NCBI RefSeq assembly: GCF_900103585.1
Contig: NZ_FNHV01000002.1
Span: 363,461 to 427,460 of the forward strand
Length of the DNA stretch: 64,000 nucleotides
Direction: 5' to 3'
From: Streptomyces sp. cf386
GTDB lineage: Bacteria > Actinomycetota > Actinomycetes > Streptomycetales > Streptomycetaceae
Of this stretch, positions 26,529 through 34,865 are shown piece by piece. Under the pieces are notes generated by a model. The model saw nothing but the letters and a program-made list of their open reading frames with translations. It ran no database searches and had not been told where the DNA came from. Position numbers and translations under genes: made by a program. Numbering within the stretch: the stretch's first letter is position 1; the number at the start of each line of letters is the position of its first letter.

Positions 26529-26800
26529 GCCTTCGCACCGCGCCGGATCACCTCGGCGACGAGTCCGCCGAGGGTCAGCGAGGCCAGCGGCTCGATGTCG
26601 GTGTCCGGTATCTCCACGCCGAACCGCGACTCCAGCCGCATCGTCAGCTCGATCAGGCTCAGCGAGTCCACTTCCAGCCCGCCGACGGTCATCGGGCTGT
26701 CGTCCGTGATGCCTTCGCGGCTCAGCAGGACGTTCATCTCGTCGATGACCGCGGTCAGGACGAACTCGCGGATCTCGTCTTCCAGGGTCGACGTACTCAT
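26525..26800 (-). CDS. Acyl carrier protein 2
   Basis: 91 aa with the carrier site GLEVDSLSLIELTMRLESRF (DSL Ser). The N-terminus is DEIREFVLTAVIDEMNVL. ATG 26800 is selected by size and by the 59-bp gap to the AMP-ligase stop; the longer open frame upstream is an alternative-phase reading of the ligase gene. It is followed by ACP 1 with a 4-bp overlap. Confidence 0.92.
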   Translation of the reverse strand: MSTSTLEDEIREFVLTAVIDEMNVLLSREGITDDSPMTVGGLEVDSLSLIELTMRLESRFGVEIPDTDIEPLASLTLGGLVAEVIRRGAKA

Positions 26801-26859
26801 GATCGGTGTCTCCACGTGAGGGGTTGGAAGGGAGAGGGGGGGGCACAGGTGCGCCCGGG

Positions 26860-28299
26860 TCAGGAACCGCCGTCCGGCGCAGCCGCCTGAAGCACCGCCG
26901 CCTGCCGCAGCAGCTTCCCGTTGGACGTGCGGGGCAGGGCCTCCAGCACCCGGATCAGCCGCGGCAGCTTGTAGTCGGCCAGCCGCTCCCGGCACCAGCG
27001 CAGCAGCTCCTCCGCGGACGGCCGCTCGGCCCCGGCGGCGACCGCGACGTACGCCTCGGTCACGCCCTCGTGGACCAGGACCGCCTGCTGGACCGCCGGA
27101 TGCTCGCGGAGCACGTTCTCGACCTCCGACAGGTCCACCTTGAGGCCGCCGATCACGACGAGGGAGTCGGCGCGGCCGTGCACCAGCACCGTCCCGGAGG
27201 CGTCGACCGTGGCCCGGTCCCGGGTGTGCAACCAGCCGTCCGCGTACTGGGTGCCCCCGGAGTCGAAGAGGTACGGCGACTCGTCGAGGGCGACGTCCAG
27301 CTCGCCCTGGTGCTCCCTGACCACCACACCCGGTGCGGCCCGGCCGACCGCAGGCCGCAGGGTGCCGCCCGCGTCCATGGCGACCACACCGGTCTCCGTG
27401 GTGCCGTAGGACTCGCCGACCGCGATCCCGTACCGCTGCGCGAACCGCGCCGCGACCTGCGGGGGCATCAGCTCGCCGCCCGACACCGCGACGCGCAGCC
27501 CGGGCAGTGCGGGGGGATCGGAGGCGGCGGCGAGCAACTCGTAGTGCATGGGCACGCCGAACAGGGTGGTGATCCGGTGCTCCACCGCGGTCCGCAGGAT
27601 GTCGCGGGCGGAGATCCGCGGGGCGAAGACGACGCGGACCCCGGCCACGAGCGAGTGCAGCAGCCCGGCGATCAGACCGAAGCTGTGCGCCGTCGAGCTG
27701 AGCAGCAGCAGCCGGTCGTCCACGCCCGGCATGCCCGGAACGCTGGTGAACCGGTCCACCTCGGCGGCGAGGGAACGGGCGGTTCTGCCGATCACCTTCG
27801 GCCGCCCGGTGGAGCCCGAGCTGAACTGGACCAGCCGGTGGCCGGTGCCGGCCGGACGACCGCCGCCGAGGCGTTCGGTGACGACCTCGTACTCGGACCG
27901 GAAACCGAACGTCGCCCGGACGTTGACACCCGCGCTGACCATGAACTGTGGTCGGCAGGTGGCGCACAGCGCGGTCACCTCGGCGGGTTTGAGCCGGAAG
28001 TCGAAGAGCAGCACCTGGGCGCCGAGCCGCCACAGCGCGAGCAGCACCTCGACCTGGGTGAAGCTGGGCGGTGTCCGCAGGCCGACGGTGCTGCCCGCAC
28101 CGATGCCGTATCCGGCGAAGACCGCGGCCTGCTGGGCCACCCGGTCCCGTAACTCGCCCCGGGTGACCAGCTCCTGGCGGTGGGCCAGGTAGGGGAGTGC
28201 GTCGTCGTGCGCGTCGAAGAGTCTTCGGACGAGGGAGGCCATGCCGTCGTCCGGCCCGTCCGTCGTGAGCTGCGGGAGGTGCGCCGCGCGTTCGCCCAT
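26860..28299 (-). CDS. AMP-forming aryl/acyl ligase, probable ACP loader
   Basis: 479 aa ANL enzyme. Its ATP loop is LVQFSSGSTGRPKVIGRTA, with GESYGTTETGVVA and WLHTRDRATVDASG (the TGD motif is TRD here) and the C-terminal LPRTSNGKLLRQA with its Lys. It lies directly before the two ACPs and directly after the 3-amino-4-hydroxybenzoate genes, so activation of that acid and transfer to ACP is the simplest role. ATG 28299 has GGAGG twelve bases upstream and follows the GriH-type stop by five bases. A CoA ligase role is an alternative. Confidence 0.85.
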   Translation of the reverse strand: MGERAAHLPQLTTDGPDDGMASLVRRLFDAHDDALPYLAHRQELVTRGELRDRVAQQAAVFAGYGIGAGSTVGLRTPPSFTQVEVLLALWRLGAQVLLFDFRLKPAEVTALCATCRPQFMVSAGVNVRATFGFRSEYEVVTERLGGGRPAGTGHRLVQFSSGSTGRPKVIGRTARSLAAEVDRFTSVPGMPGVDDRLLLLSSTAHSFGLIAGLLHSLVAGVRVVFAPRISARDILRTAVEHRITTLFGVPMHYELLAAASDPPALPGLRVAVSGGELMPPQVAARFAQRYGIAVGESYGTTETGVVAMDAGGTLRPAVGRAAPGVVVREHQGELDVALDESPYLFDSGGTQYADGWLHTRDRATVDASGTVLVHGRADSLVVIGGLKVDLSEVENVLREHPAVQQAVLVHEGVTEAYVAVAAGAERPSAEELLRWCRERLADYKLPRLIRVLEALPRTSNGKLLRQAAVLQAAAPDGGS

Positions 28300-28304
28300 G
28301 GGGC

Positions 28305-29504
28305 TCAGACCTCCTTGCAGAACTCGCCGATGGGCAGACCGACATGGCGCTTGTCCGTGGCCAGGTAGCCGAGCAGCTCGTCGCCCGGCTGGAGTTCGGT
28401 GACGTTGAGGACCTTGCCGCCCGGGCCGAGCACCCGTACGTGCCAGTCGTCCTGCACGGTCAGGCTGACCAGCCCGCCGTCCTCGGCGTGGGTGCGGATC
28501 TCCAGCAGCGGCCGGGACTCCAGCTTGGCGCGGCCGACCACCACCCGCCGGGTGCGCCCGTCGGCGCCGACCGCCAGCAGGGCGGTGCCGGAGCCGACCT
28601 CGCTGAGGTAGTTGGTGCGGTTGTCGGGGCCGAGCGTGTACGAGTGCAGGGCGCCGGCGTTGACCCGGAACGGCCTGGTCGGCATGTACGGCAGCGGGTG
28701 GGTCTCGGAGCAGCACAGCACGAACCCGGAGGAGTAGGAGCCGACGAGGATGCCCTCGTCCTCCTCGAAGTGCGAGCAGGTGTCCACGCAGACCCGGTCG
28801 CCGAGCCCGACGTGCCGGATGCTCTCCACGGTCAGCGTCGACAGTTCCAGCTGGGGTGTGGTGGCCTGGAGCAGCCGCGCGAGGGCGAACACGTCGTCGG
28901 CGCCGCGGGGCGTGAACAGGATGCCGTCCGAGCCGCGCTCCAGCACGTCGAAGACGATCGCCGCCTCCTCCAGGCCGTCGACGACGGTCACCAGCTTGCC
29001 CTCGGCCGACTCGGCCGCGGCGAGCACGATCTCCAGCGGGATCTTCGTCGGATCGGCGAAGTGGATGACGGTGTACGGCAGCGCCATGGCGCCCGTGCAC
29101 GACAGCTGGAGGGTGCGGTCGTCCCGTACGTCGATGAAACCGGCGACGGAGGTGCCGGAGGTGCCGGTGGTGCCGGCGCGATGGTCGGTGGCGAGGGCGT
29201 CCAGCTCGTCCTGGGTGGTGAACTTCCGCAGCAGGACGTCGTATCCGGTGGCGGGCTTGGTCTCCTTCGGGGTCTCCTTCGAAGGCTCCTTGGCCGTCTT
29301 GTCTCGCGCGTCCTTCTCGGTGGAGGTCTTCTTCGCGGCGGGGTTCTGGGGCATCAGCACGCGCGTGACCGTCGGCGGCAGGGTGGCGAGCAGCTCCGCG
29401 TCGGCGGAGACCACGCCTGCCATCCGGGCGTGCACGGCCGCGTCCACGACCGCCTGGATCTGCTGTCGGGGGACTTCACGGAGATCGATCCATGCGAACC
29501 TCAT
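28305..29504 (-). CDS. griH: GriH-type 3-dehydroquinate synthase II family enzyme
   Basis: 399 aa with the archaeal-type DHQ synthase II pattern: MRFAWIDLREVPRQQIQAVV at the start, then GFIDVRDDRTLQLSCTGAMA, RVCVDTCSHFEEDEGILVGS, GFVLCCSETHPLPYMPTRPF, RVNAGALHSYTLGPDNRTNY and the SEVGSGTALLAVGADGRTR C-terminal part. With a GriI-type aldolase, such enzymes convert the C7 aminoketone to 3-amino-4-hydroxybenzoate in grixazone-type pathways. Unusual: a Lys/Glu-rich, low-complexity insert at about residues 57-86 (AKKTSTEKDARDKTAKEPSK and following). ATG 29504 overlaps the aldolase stop (ATGA). Confidence 0.88.
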   Translation of the reverse strand: MRFAWIDLREVPRQQIQAVVDAAVHARMAGVVSADAELLATLPPTVTRVLMPQNPAAKKTSTEKDARDKTAKEPSKETPKETKPATGYDVLLRKFTTQDELDALATDHRAGTTGTSGTSVAGFIDVRDDRTLQLSCTGAMALPYTVIHFADPTKIPLEIVLAAAESAEGKLVTVVDGLEEAAIVFDVLERGSDGILFTPRGADDVFALARLLQATTPQLELSTLTVESIRHVGLGDRVCVDTCSHFEEDEGILVGSYSSGFVLCCSETHPLPYMPTRPFRVNAGALHSYTLGPDNRTNYLSEVGSGTALLAVGADGRTRRVVVGRAKLESRPLLEIRTHAEDGGLVSLTVQDDWHVRVLGPGGKVLNVTELQPGDELLGYLATDKRHVGLPIGEFCKEV

Positions 29505-30331
29505 GCGACACCTGCCACGATCGTCGAGTAGTCGGTGGGGGAGTTCGTGCTTATGTCCGTGCCGCTGCCCGGGTACCGCCCGTGCACGACGGAGGCGAGC
29601 CGGGACACCAGCGCACCGGGGGACGGGGCCGAGAAGATCCGGCGGCCGATGGCCAGCCCCCGGCAGCCGGCGGCCATCACCGCGGTGCCGTACTCGACGA
29701 GGTCGGAGCCGTCCGGCGGACCGCCGGCCGCGAGGATCGGGATGGGGCTGTCCGCCACCACCTCGGCCATCCGCTCCAGCGGCAGGGCGACGGAGGTCTT
29801 CACCATGTCCGCGCCCAGGTCCGCGGCCACGTTGGCCAGATGCGCGAGCAGGGCCGGGTCGCGCGGGTCCGTGATCCGGGGGCCGCGCGGGTAGATCATC
29901 GCGATCAGCGGCATGCCCCACGCGTCGCAGGAACGCGCCACCGCCCCGAGATCGGCCAGCTGCCGGGCCTCGGTGTCCGAGCCGATGTTGACGTGGACGC
30001 TCACCGCGTCCGCACCGAGCCGCAGTGCCTCCTCGACGTCGGCGACCAGGACCTTGGCGTGTACGTCGGCGGAGTGGGCGGTGCTGGCGCTCAGGTGCAC
30101 CACCAGCGCGCAGTTCTTGAGGATGTCCGGCGCGAAGGCGCGGGCGCGTCCCTTGTGGACGATGACCCCGTCGGCCCCGCCGTCCACCAGCGCGCGCAAC
30201 AGGTCGTCCCACTTGTCGGCGGGGACGATCGGGCCGTCCGAAACGCTGTGGTCGAGCGGCACGAGGAGATGCCGGCCGTCCCCGGCCAGCGAAAGTCTTC
30301 TCAAGCGAAATAACTTGCCGGTTTTCAGCAT
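29501..30331 (-). CDS. griI: GriI-type aldolase (DhnA/DeoC class I fold)
   Basis: 276 aa TIM-barrel aldolase of the DhnA/fructose-bisphosphate aldolase class I branch. LLVPLDHSVSDGPI is the first barrel strand, MIYPRGPRI a central one, and GADMVKTSVALPLERMAEVV carries the Schiff-base Lys. The family includes aldolases that join dihydroxyacetone phosphate and aspartate semialdehyde as the first step to 3-amino-4-hydroxybenzoate, and the archaeal aminoshikimate-type enzyme. It is the first gene of the 14-gene operon. ATG 30331 has GGGGAAGG nine bases upstream. Context with GriH-type gene makes the assignment strong. Confidence 0.9.
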   Translation of the reverse strand: MLKTGKLFRLRRLSLAGDGRHLLVPLDHSVSDGPIVPADKWDDLLRALVDGGADGVIVHKGRARAFAPDILKNCALVVHLSASTAHSADVHAKVLVADVEEALRLGADAVSVHVNIGSDTEARQLADLGAVARSCDAWGMPLIAMIYPRGPRITDPRDPALLAHLANVAADLGADMVKTSVALPLERMAEVVADSPIPILAAGGPPDGSDLVEYGTAVMAAGCRGLAIGRRIFSAPSPGALVSRLASVVHGRYPGSGTDISTNSPTDYSTIVAGVA

Positions 30332-30702
30332 GGGTAATGTGCCTTCCCCGTCCGTGGTCCTTCCAATGTCCGAAAATCGATGGTCGTAGAACTTTCAAGT
30401 TCCCTTGGAGGTCAGCATTCCGCGAGTGATCAGCCGTTGGCAAGGTGTAACGGCTGGCAAATATTCATGCCGGAGAGTGTATGAATATTGACAGTGAGTT
30501 GACGGGTGGCAGAGGTTGACGCTCTGGCCGGGTGCATATTCTGGTGTAGTTCTATGCATTGGGACGATCTGTCCGAACTCATAACGGCATCGGGCGTTTC
30601 ATCGACGGTCACGCGTGTAAATAACTCCGTCGTCGAATTCCTTGTCGAAATGGAATTCCCGGGTTTAGGGTGCCTTTCGCTCCCCACCTGAATGGATTCC
30701 CC
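30332..30702. promoter_or_regulatory. Intergenic region upstream of the biosynthetic operon and the MHS transporter
   Basis: 371 bp between divergent genes and one of the most A+T-rich stretches in the window. It holds the inverted repeat at 30460-30489 and three TTGAC[AG] hexamers at 30488, 30499 and 30516; the first two are exactly 11 bp apart. The last, TTGACG, is followed 15 bases later by TATTCT, a possible plus-strand promoter. No open frame here has coding-like composition. The promoter of the 14-gene operon should lie on the minus strand near or below 30460. Confidence 0.6.
30460..30489. promoter_or_regulatory. Perfect 9-bp inverted repeat, operator candidate
   Basis: AATATTCAT and ATGAATATT are exact reverse complements with a 12-bp spacer. 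The centre is about 143 bp upstream of the GriI-type start and 228 bp upstream of the MHS transporter start. The arms are A+T-rich, unlike the surrounding genome, and the spacer is long for a terminator, so a regulator-binding site is more likely. No candidate regulator gene is inside the operon. Confidence 0.55.
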
Positions 30703-32049
30703 ATGTCCGAATTACCGTCCCCAGCCGCTTCCGTGATCGGCACGTCCCCACGGCCGACACCCGGGACCGCCCGGGCCAACGCGCCGCGGGTCGCCGCCGC
30801 GAGCCTGGTCGGCACGACGATCGAGTACTACGACTTCGCGGTGTACGGCACCGCCAGCGCACTCGTCCTCGGACCCGCCTTCTTCCCCTCCGGCAACGCC
30901 ACCGTCTCCTCGCTGGCCGCGTTCCTCACCTTCGCCGCGGCCTTCGTCGCCCGCCCCCTCGGCGTCGCCCTCTTCGGGACGATCGGCGACCGCCTCGGCC
31001 GCCGCCGCGCCCTGGTCGCGTCCCTCCTGCTGATGGGCGTGGCAACGATCGGCGTAGGACTGCTCCCCACCTACGAGACCGTCGGAGTCCTCGCCCCCGT
31101 CCTGCTGGTGACGCTCCGTCTGCTGCAGGGCGTGAGCATGGGCGGCGAGTGGGGCGGGGCGGTGCTCCTCGCCGCGGAGCACGCGCCGCCCGGACGCCGG
31201 GCGCTGTACGCGTCCATCCCGAACATCGGCCCCTCGCTCGGCTTCCTGCTGTCCAGCGCGGTCATCCTGCCCACCCTGAACCTCGTGGGCCGGGACGGCT
31301 TCACCGACTGGGCCTGGCGGATCCCGTTCCTGCTCAGCACCGTGCTCGTCGTGGTCGGCCTGTGGGTGCGGACGACGGTGTCCGAGTCACCGCTGTTCAC
31401 GCCGCCGACGGAGGCGTCGGCGGCGGCCCCGACCTCCCGCTTCCCGCTCGGCACGCTGCTCGCCCGGCACCCCGGCCGGCTGCTGCTGGGCATCGGCGCC
31501 GCGCTGGGCGGCTCGGCCGTCTACTACCTGACGATCGTCTACAGCCTGTCGTACGGCCCGAAGGAACTCGGCATCCCGCAGAACACGATGCTGACCGCCG
31601 CGAGCGTCGGCGCGGCGGCCGGAATCGCCGTCACCCTCCCGGCCGCCAGGCTGGCCGACCGGATCGGTCGGCGCCCGGTGATGCTGACCGGGGCCGTGGG
31701 CAGCGTGCTGTGGGCCGTACCCATGTACGCCTCGCTGAGCTCCCGCGACGCCTGGGTGATCACCGGCGCCTACACGATCGGACTCGCCCTGCTCGCCCTG
31801 ATGTTCTCCCCGGTGGCGGCCTTCCTCCCCGAGCTCTTCCCGGCGCGGCTGCGCTACACCGGTGCCTCCGCGGCCTTCATCCTCGCCAACACCCTCGGCG
31901 GCGGCTTCGCCCCCCTGGTCGCCACCTGGCTGAACAGCACCTGGGACTCGCCGCTCGTCCTCGGCTTCTACACCGGCGGCCTCTGCCTGCTGAGCCTCCT
32001 GTGTCTGCTGGCCCTGCCGGAGACCCGCGACCACGAGTTCGACGCCTGA
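30703..32049 (+). CDS. MHS-family MFS transporter (shikimate/ProP-like)
   Basis: 448 aa, twelve TM segments, of the metabolite:H+ symporter group: GTTIEYYDFAVYGTASALVL at the first helix, GTIGDRLGRRRALVASLLLM (motif A) and LRLLQGVSMGGEWGGAVLLA, which are hallmark MHS motifs. ATG 30703 is preferred over an upstream GTG at 30670. MHS transporters move shikimate, dicarboxylates or compatible solutes. It is divergent from the aminoshikimate-like operon, so it could import a precursor or move an aromatic acid, but its link to the cluster is only by position. Confidence 0.92.
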   Translation: MSELPSPAASVIGTSPRPTPGTARANAPRVAAASLVGTTIEYYDFAVYGTASALVLGPAFFPSGNATVSSLAAFLTFAAAFVARPLGVALFGTIGDRLGRRRALVASLLLMGVATIGVGLLPTYETVGVLAPVLLVTLRLLQGVSMGGEWGGAVLLAAEHAPPGRRALYASIPNIGPSLGFLLSSAVILPTLNLVGRDGFTDWAWRIPFLLSTVLVVVGLWVRTTVSESPLFTPPTEASAAAPTSRFPLGTLLARHPGRLLLGIGAALGGSAVYYLTIVYSLSYGPKELGIPQNTMLTAASVGAAAGIAVTLPAARLADRIGRRPVMLTGAVGSVLWAVPMYASLSSRDAWVITGAYTIGLALLALMFSPVAAFLPELFPARLRYTGASAAFILANTLGGGFAPLVATWLNSTWDSPLVLGFYTGGLCLLSLLCLLALPETRDHEFDA

Positions 32050-32073
32050 CGGCACAGCACGACGACGGCACAG

Positions 32074-32121
32074 CACGACGCCGAGCCCTGACTCCTGACG
32101 TGCGCCGGGCTCGGCGTCGTG
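32074..32121. terminator. 15-bp perfect stem between convergent genes
   Basis: CACGACGCCGAGCCC pairs exactly with GGGCTCGGCGTCGTG across an 18-base loop. It lies between the MHS transporter (ends 32049) and the tannase-like gene (stop at 32196), so it can terminate both. The left flank also contains a direct duplication of GGCACAGCACGACG. Confidence 0.75.
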
Positions 32122-32195
32122 GGCGGTGGCCGGGGTATGACGGGAAACCGGCACCGCGTCCGTGGGGCCCTCAAGGGCCGTGGGGGGAGGGGGGA

Positions 32196-33869
32196 CTACT
32201 TCCGCTTGGCCTTGTGGCCGCTGATCCGGGCGATCCACTTGATGAAGTCGCCCGGGTCGGAGTTCGCGCCGTGGCCCTCGTCCCAGTAGTAGAGGTGGCT
32301 GACCTCGTCGCCGAGGCCGTTCGCTGCGGCGGCGAGGTTGGCGGAGACCGTGTGCGAGGTGTCGGAGTCCTTGGTGCCGAGGCGGATCCACCAGTGCTTG
32401 GTGCGCTTGGGGTTGGCCTTCTCCACCAGGAAGGGCATCGGGTTCATCAGGCGCAGCGTCTCGGGCAGGTCACTGTCCAGGCGCGCACTGCTGCCGCTCT
32501 CGTGACGCAGGCTGTAGAGCGTGAAGTGGCGGGCCTGCGTGGTGCCCTTGCCGAAGAGGTTGTTCTCGCCCGCCGACAGGTCGAAGGCGTCGAAGGCCGG
32601 CGTCGACTTCTTGCGGGCGCCGACGTGGGTGAGGAAGTCGGCCCAGGAGAAGGCCGCCTTGCCGCCGGACCAGGTGATGAAGGTGTTCGCGGCCAGGTAG
32701 GAGGTGCGGTCCGCGTCCGACAGTGCCGCGAGGTACTTCGTCGCCGACGGCTCCATGTACTGCTCGACCAGGTACGCGTCGTAGTTGCGGGCGGTGAGCG
32801 CGCCGAAGCCGCCCAGCCCCCTCAGCCTGAGGGACGCCTGGTACTCGGCGAACTGCGACCGCAGCTCCTTCGACACCGTCTGGTCGACCTGCGAGCCCGA
32901 ACTCGTCGCGTTGGAGCCCCAGTTCCACTCGTACGCCCCGTCGGCGTGCTCCAGATCGGTGATCGGGCACCAGGCGCCGGTCGCGAAGATGGCGTCGCTC
33001 GCGTCGGCCGCGCCGATCGCCTTGAGGTACTTGTCGTAGAGCGGGCTGTCGCCGGACGCGCCGAGCAGGGAGGACAGGGCGCCGCCCGCGCTGGTGCCGG
33101 AGGAGACGATGCGGTCGACGTTGCCGGGGATGCGGCCCTTGTTGAACCGCACGTACCGGACGGCGGCCTTGAGGTCGACGATCGCCGCGGGTGCGACGCC
33201 GTAGTACTCGCCGGAGGAGTTCTTGAGCGTACGACCGCGGGCGCCGGGCTCGACGACCACGTACCCGGCCGCGAGCGCCAGCTTCGGGAGGCTGACCATC
33301 TCGCCCTGGCCGTTCACCATGCCGTTGCCGCCGGAGGCGACCTCGCCGGAGCCGGAGCCCGTGCCGGATCCGCTGCCGCTCGACGCCGACGCACTGGGCG
33401 ATGCGGAAGAGCTCGCCGCGCCACCGCCCGGCATCCCGGTCGTCCCGCCCCCGCCCACGCCCGTCGCGTCCGCGACCGACGACGGCATGTAACCGCCCAC
33501 CGAGTTGGCGAACAGGATCGGGGCGTCGGTCGCGTCCACGGCCGTCCCGTCGATCTTGACCGGAACGCTGACGTTCAGGCTCTGGTACGTCTCGTCGACC
33601 GGCTTGCTGACGTAAGTGATCGCCTTGTAGAAGCGGTACTCCACGTCGTGCTCGGCGCCGTCGGCGTCCGTGATGGTCGTCGTCAGGGTCGTGTACGCGT
33701 CCGTGTCGAAGACCAGGGCGTCCGACGACGAGGCCCCCGAGCCGCCGCTCGTGTCGCTCGACTCGCTCGACGCCTGCGCGGTCAGGGCTATGCCCCCGAC
33801 CGCCGCGACCCCGGCGGTCGCCCCGATCCCCATGACAACGCTCCTGCGCTTGACTGCCCTGTGCTTCAC
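32196..33869 (-). CDS. Exported tannase-like (subtype B) alpha/beta hydrolase
   Basis: 557 aa. A signal-like N-terminus (VKRRSVVMGIGATAGVAAVG) with a pair of Arg is followed by a Ser/Gly linker. The nucleophile elbow is SSGTSAGGALSSLLG, and AWCPITDLEHAD and WDEGHGANSDPGDFIKWI (Asp/His region) complete a serine hydrolase pattern like subtype B tannases and feruloyl esterases. A Ser/Gly/Pro-rich stretch of about 40 residues lies in the middle of the N-terminal part. GTG 33869 has GAGGAG six bases upstream. Role: probable extracellular esterase on plant phenolics; substrate inferred from family. Confidence 0.85.
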   Translation of the reverse strand: MKHRAVKRRSVVMGIGATAGVAAVGGIALTAQASSESSDTSGGSGASSSDALVFDTDAYTTLTTTITDADGAEHDVEYRFYKAITYVSKPVDETYQSLNVSVPVKIDGTAVDATDAPILFANSVGGYMPSSVADATGVGGGGTTGMPGGGAASSSASPSASASSGSGSGTGSGSGEVASGGNGMVNGQGEMVSLPKLALAAGYVVVEPGARGRTLKNSSGEYYGVAPAAIVDLKAAVRYVRFNKGRIPGNVDRIVSSGTSAGGALSSLLGASGDSPLYDKYLKAIGAADASDAIFATGAWCPITDLEHADGAYEWNWGSNATSSGSQVDQTVSKELRSQFAEYQASLRLRGLGGFGALTARNYDAYLVEQYMEPSATKYLAALSDADRTSYLAANTFITWSGGKAAFSWADFLTHVGARKKSTPAFDAFDLSAGENNLFGKGTTQARHFTLYSLRHESGSSARLDSDLPETLRLMNPMPFLVEKANPKRTKHWWIRLGTKDSDTSHTVSANLAAAANGLGDEVSHLYYWDEGHGANSDPGDFIKWIARISGHKAKRK

Positions 33870-33987
33870 GTCCGGCTCCTCGGTCGTCTCGGCTTCCGGA
33901 TGTGAACCTAACGGGAGTGCGGACAATATTGCCAACAATTCCGTGGACTCATCGCGGACGCACAGGCGATTGTCAGACTCCCTTTAT

Positions 33988-34002
33988 CTGACGTACCGTC
34001 AG
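33988..34002. promoter_or_regulatory. TetR-type operator candidate, copy 4 (best 19-bp palindrome)
   Basis: CTGACGTACCGTCAG inside a perfect ATCTGACG-N3-CGTCAGAT. It ends four bases before the DoxX start and merges with a TTATCT -10-like hexamer, so a bound repressor would cover the transcription start. Confidence 0.75.
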
Positions 34003-34006
34003 ATCC

Positions 34007-34453
34007 ATGGATGCGATCTGGCTCACAGGTGCGGAATGGCTGGCCGTGCTCCGCATAGGCCTCGGGCTGTGGTGGCTGGAGAGCTGGCGGCACAAGGACA
34101 GGAAGAGCTGGTTCGAGGGGGCCGGGATCGCCTGGGCGGCGGACGTGGCGGGCAAGCACCGCTGGAGCGCCGTACGGTCCGGCTTCGAGGTCGTCGTGGC
34201 GCCCCGGCCGCGGACCATGGCGTACGTCGTCCTGTACGCGGAACTGGCCCTGGGGCTCGGGCTGATCCTCGGGTTCCTCACCCCGATCGCCCTCGTCGGC
34301 GGGCTGCTGCTCAACGGCCTCTACTTCGCCCTGATGATCCACGACTGGGCCGAGCAGGGGCAGAACTCGATGATGGCGCTGATCTCGCTGGTCGCGCTGT
34401 TCGGGATGTCGTGGCAGTCGTGGTCGGTGGACAGCGCCCTGGGTCTGTTCTGA
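34007..34453 (+). CDS. DoxX-family membrane protein
   Basis: 148 aa with four predicted TM helices: LTGAEWLAVLRIGLGLWWLE, then YVVLYAELALGLGLILGFLT, ALVGGLLLNGLYFALMIHDW and MALISLVALFGMSWQSW. This is the DoxX/TQO small-subunit pattern, often linked to quinone or redox functions in membranes. It is translationally coupled to the DUF35 gene (TGATG). The ATG lies only four bases after the operator, so the leader is short. Function in the catabolic unit unknown. Confidence 0.88.
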   Translation: MDAIWLTGAEWLAVLRIGLGLWWLESWRHKDRKSWFEGAGIAWAADVAGKHRWSAVRSGFEVVVAPRPRTMAYVVLYAELALGLGLILGFLTPIALVGGLLLNGLYFALMIHDWAEQGQNSMMALISLVALFGMSWQSWSVDSALGLF

Positions 34454-34842
34454 TGCGCTACGACATACCGGAGGCCGACGCCTTCACACAGACCTACTGG
34501 GACGCCGCCGCGCAAGGGCGGCTCCTCGTCCGGCGTTGCCGGGCGTGCGGCCGGGCCCACCACTACCCCCGGGAGTTCTGCCCCCACTGCTGGAGCGAGG
34601 ACGTCGACTGGCAACCCGCGAGCGGCCGGGCCACCCTCTACACCTGGTCCGTCGTCCACCGCAACGACCTGCCGCCCTTCGGGGAGCGGACGCCGTACGT
34701 CGCCGCCGTCGTCGAACTCGCCGAGGGGCCACGGATGATGACCGAGGTCGTGGAGTGCGCGGACGCCGGGCGGCTGAGGGGCGGGACGGACCTGGAGGTC
34801 GTCTTCCGCGACCGGGTACCGGTGTTCCGCCCTGTCAGGTGA
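34453..34842 (+). CDS. DUF35 Zn-ribbon/OB-fold protein
   Basis: 129 aa. The N-terminal rubredoxin-like zinc ribbon is CRACGRAHHYPREFCPHC, and the C-terminal part is an OB fold (TLYTWSVVHRNDLPPFGERT, PYVAAVVELAEGPRMMTEVV). DUF35 proteins usually partner a thiolase-fold enzyme and bind acyl-CoA. Here no thiolase is directly adjacent, but two thiolases under the same operator type lie elsewhere in the window. The ATG overlaps the DoxX stop. Confidence 0.92.
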   Translation: MRYDIPEADAFTQTYWDAAAQGRLLVRRCRACGRAHHYPREFCPHCWSEDVDWQPASGRATLYTWSVVHRNDLPPFGERTPYVAAVVELAEGPRMMTEVVECADAGRLRGGTDLEVVFRDRVPVFRPVR

Positions 34843-34865
34843 CCGACGCGCGTTTCAATGACCCG

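Noticed and set aside
30488..30521. TTGACA/TTGACG hexamers as -35 boxes
   Set aside because: Only the last has a plausible -10 (TATTCT, 15-bp spacer); the first two lack -10 partners at 16-18 bp and are kept only as possible binding repeats.
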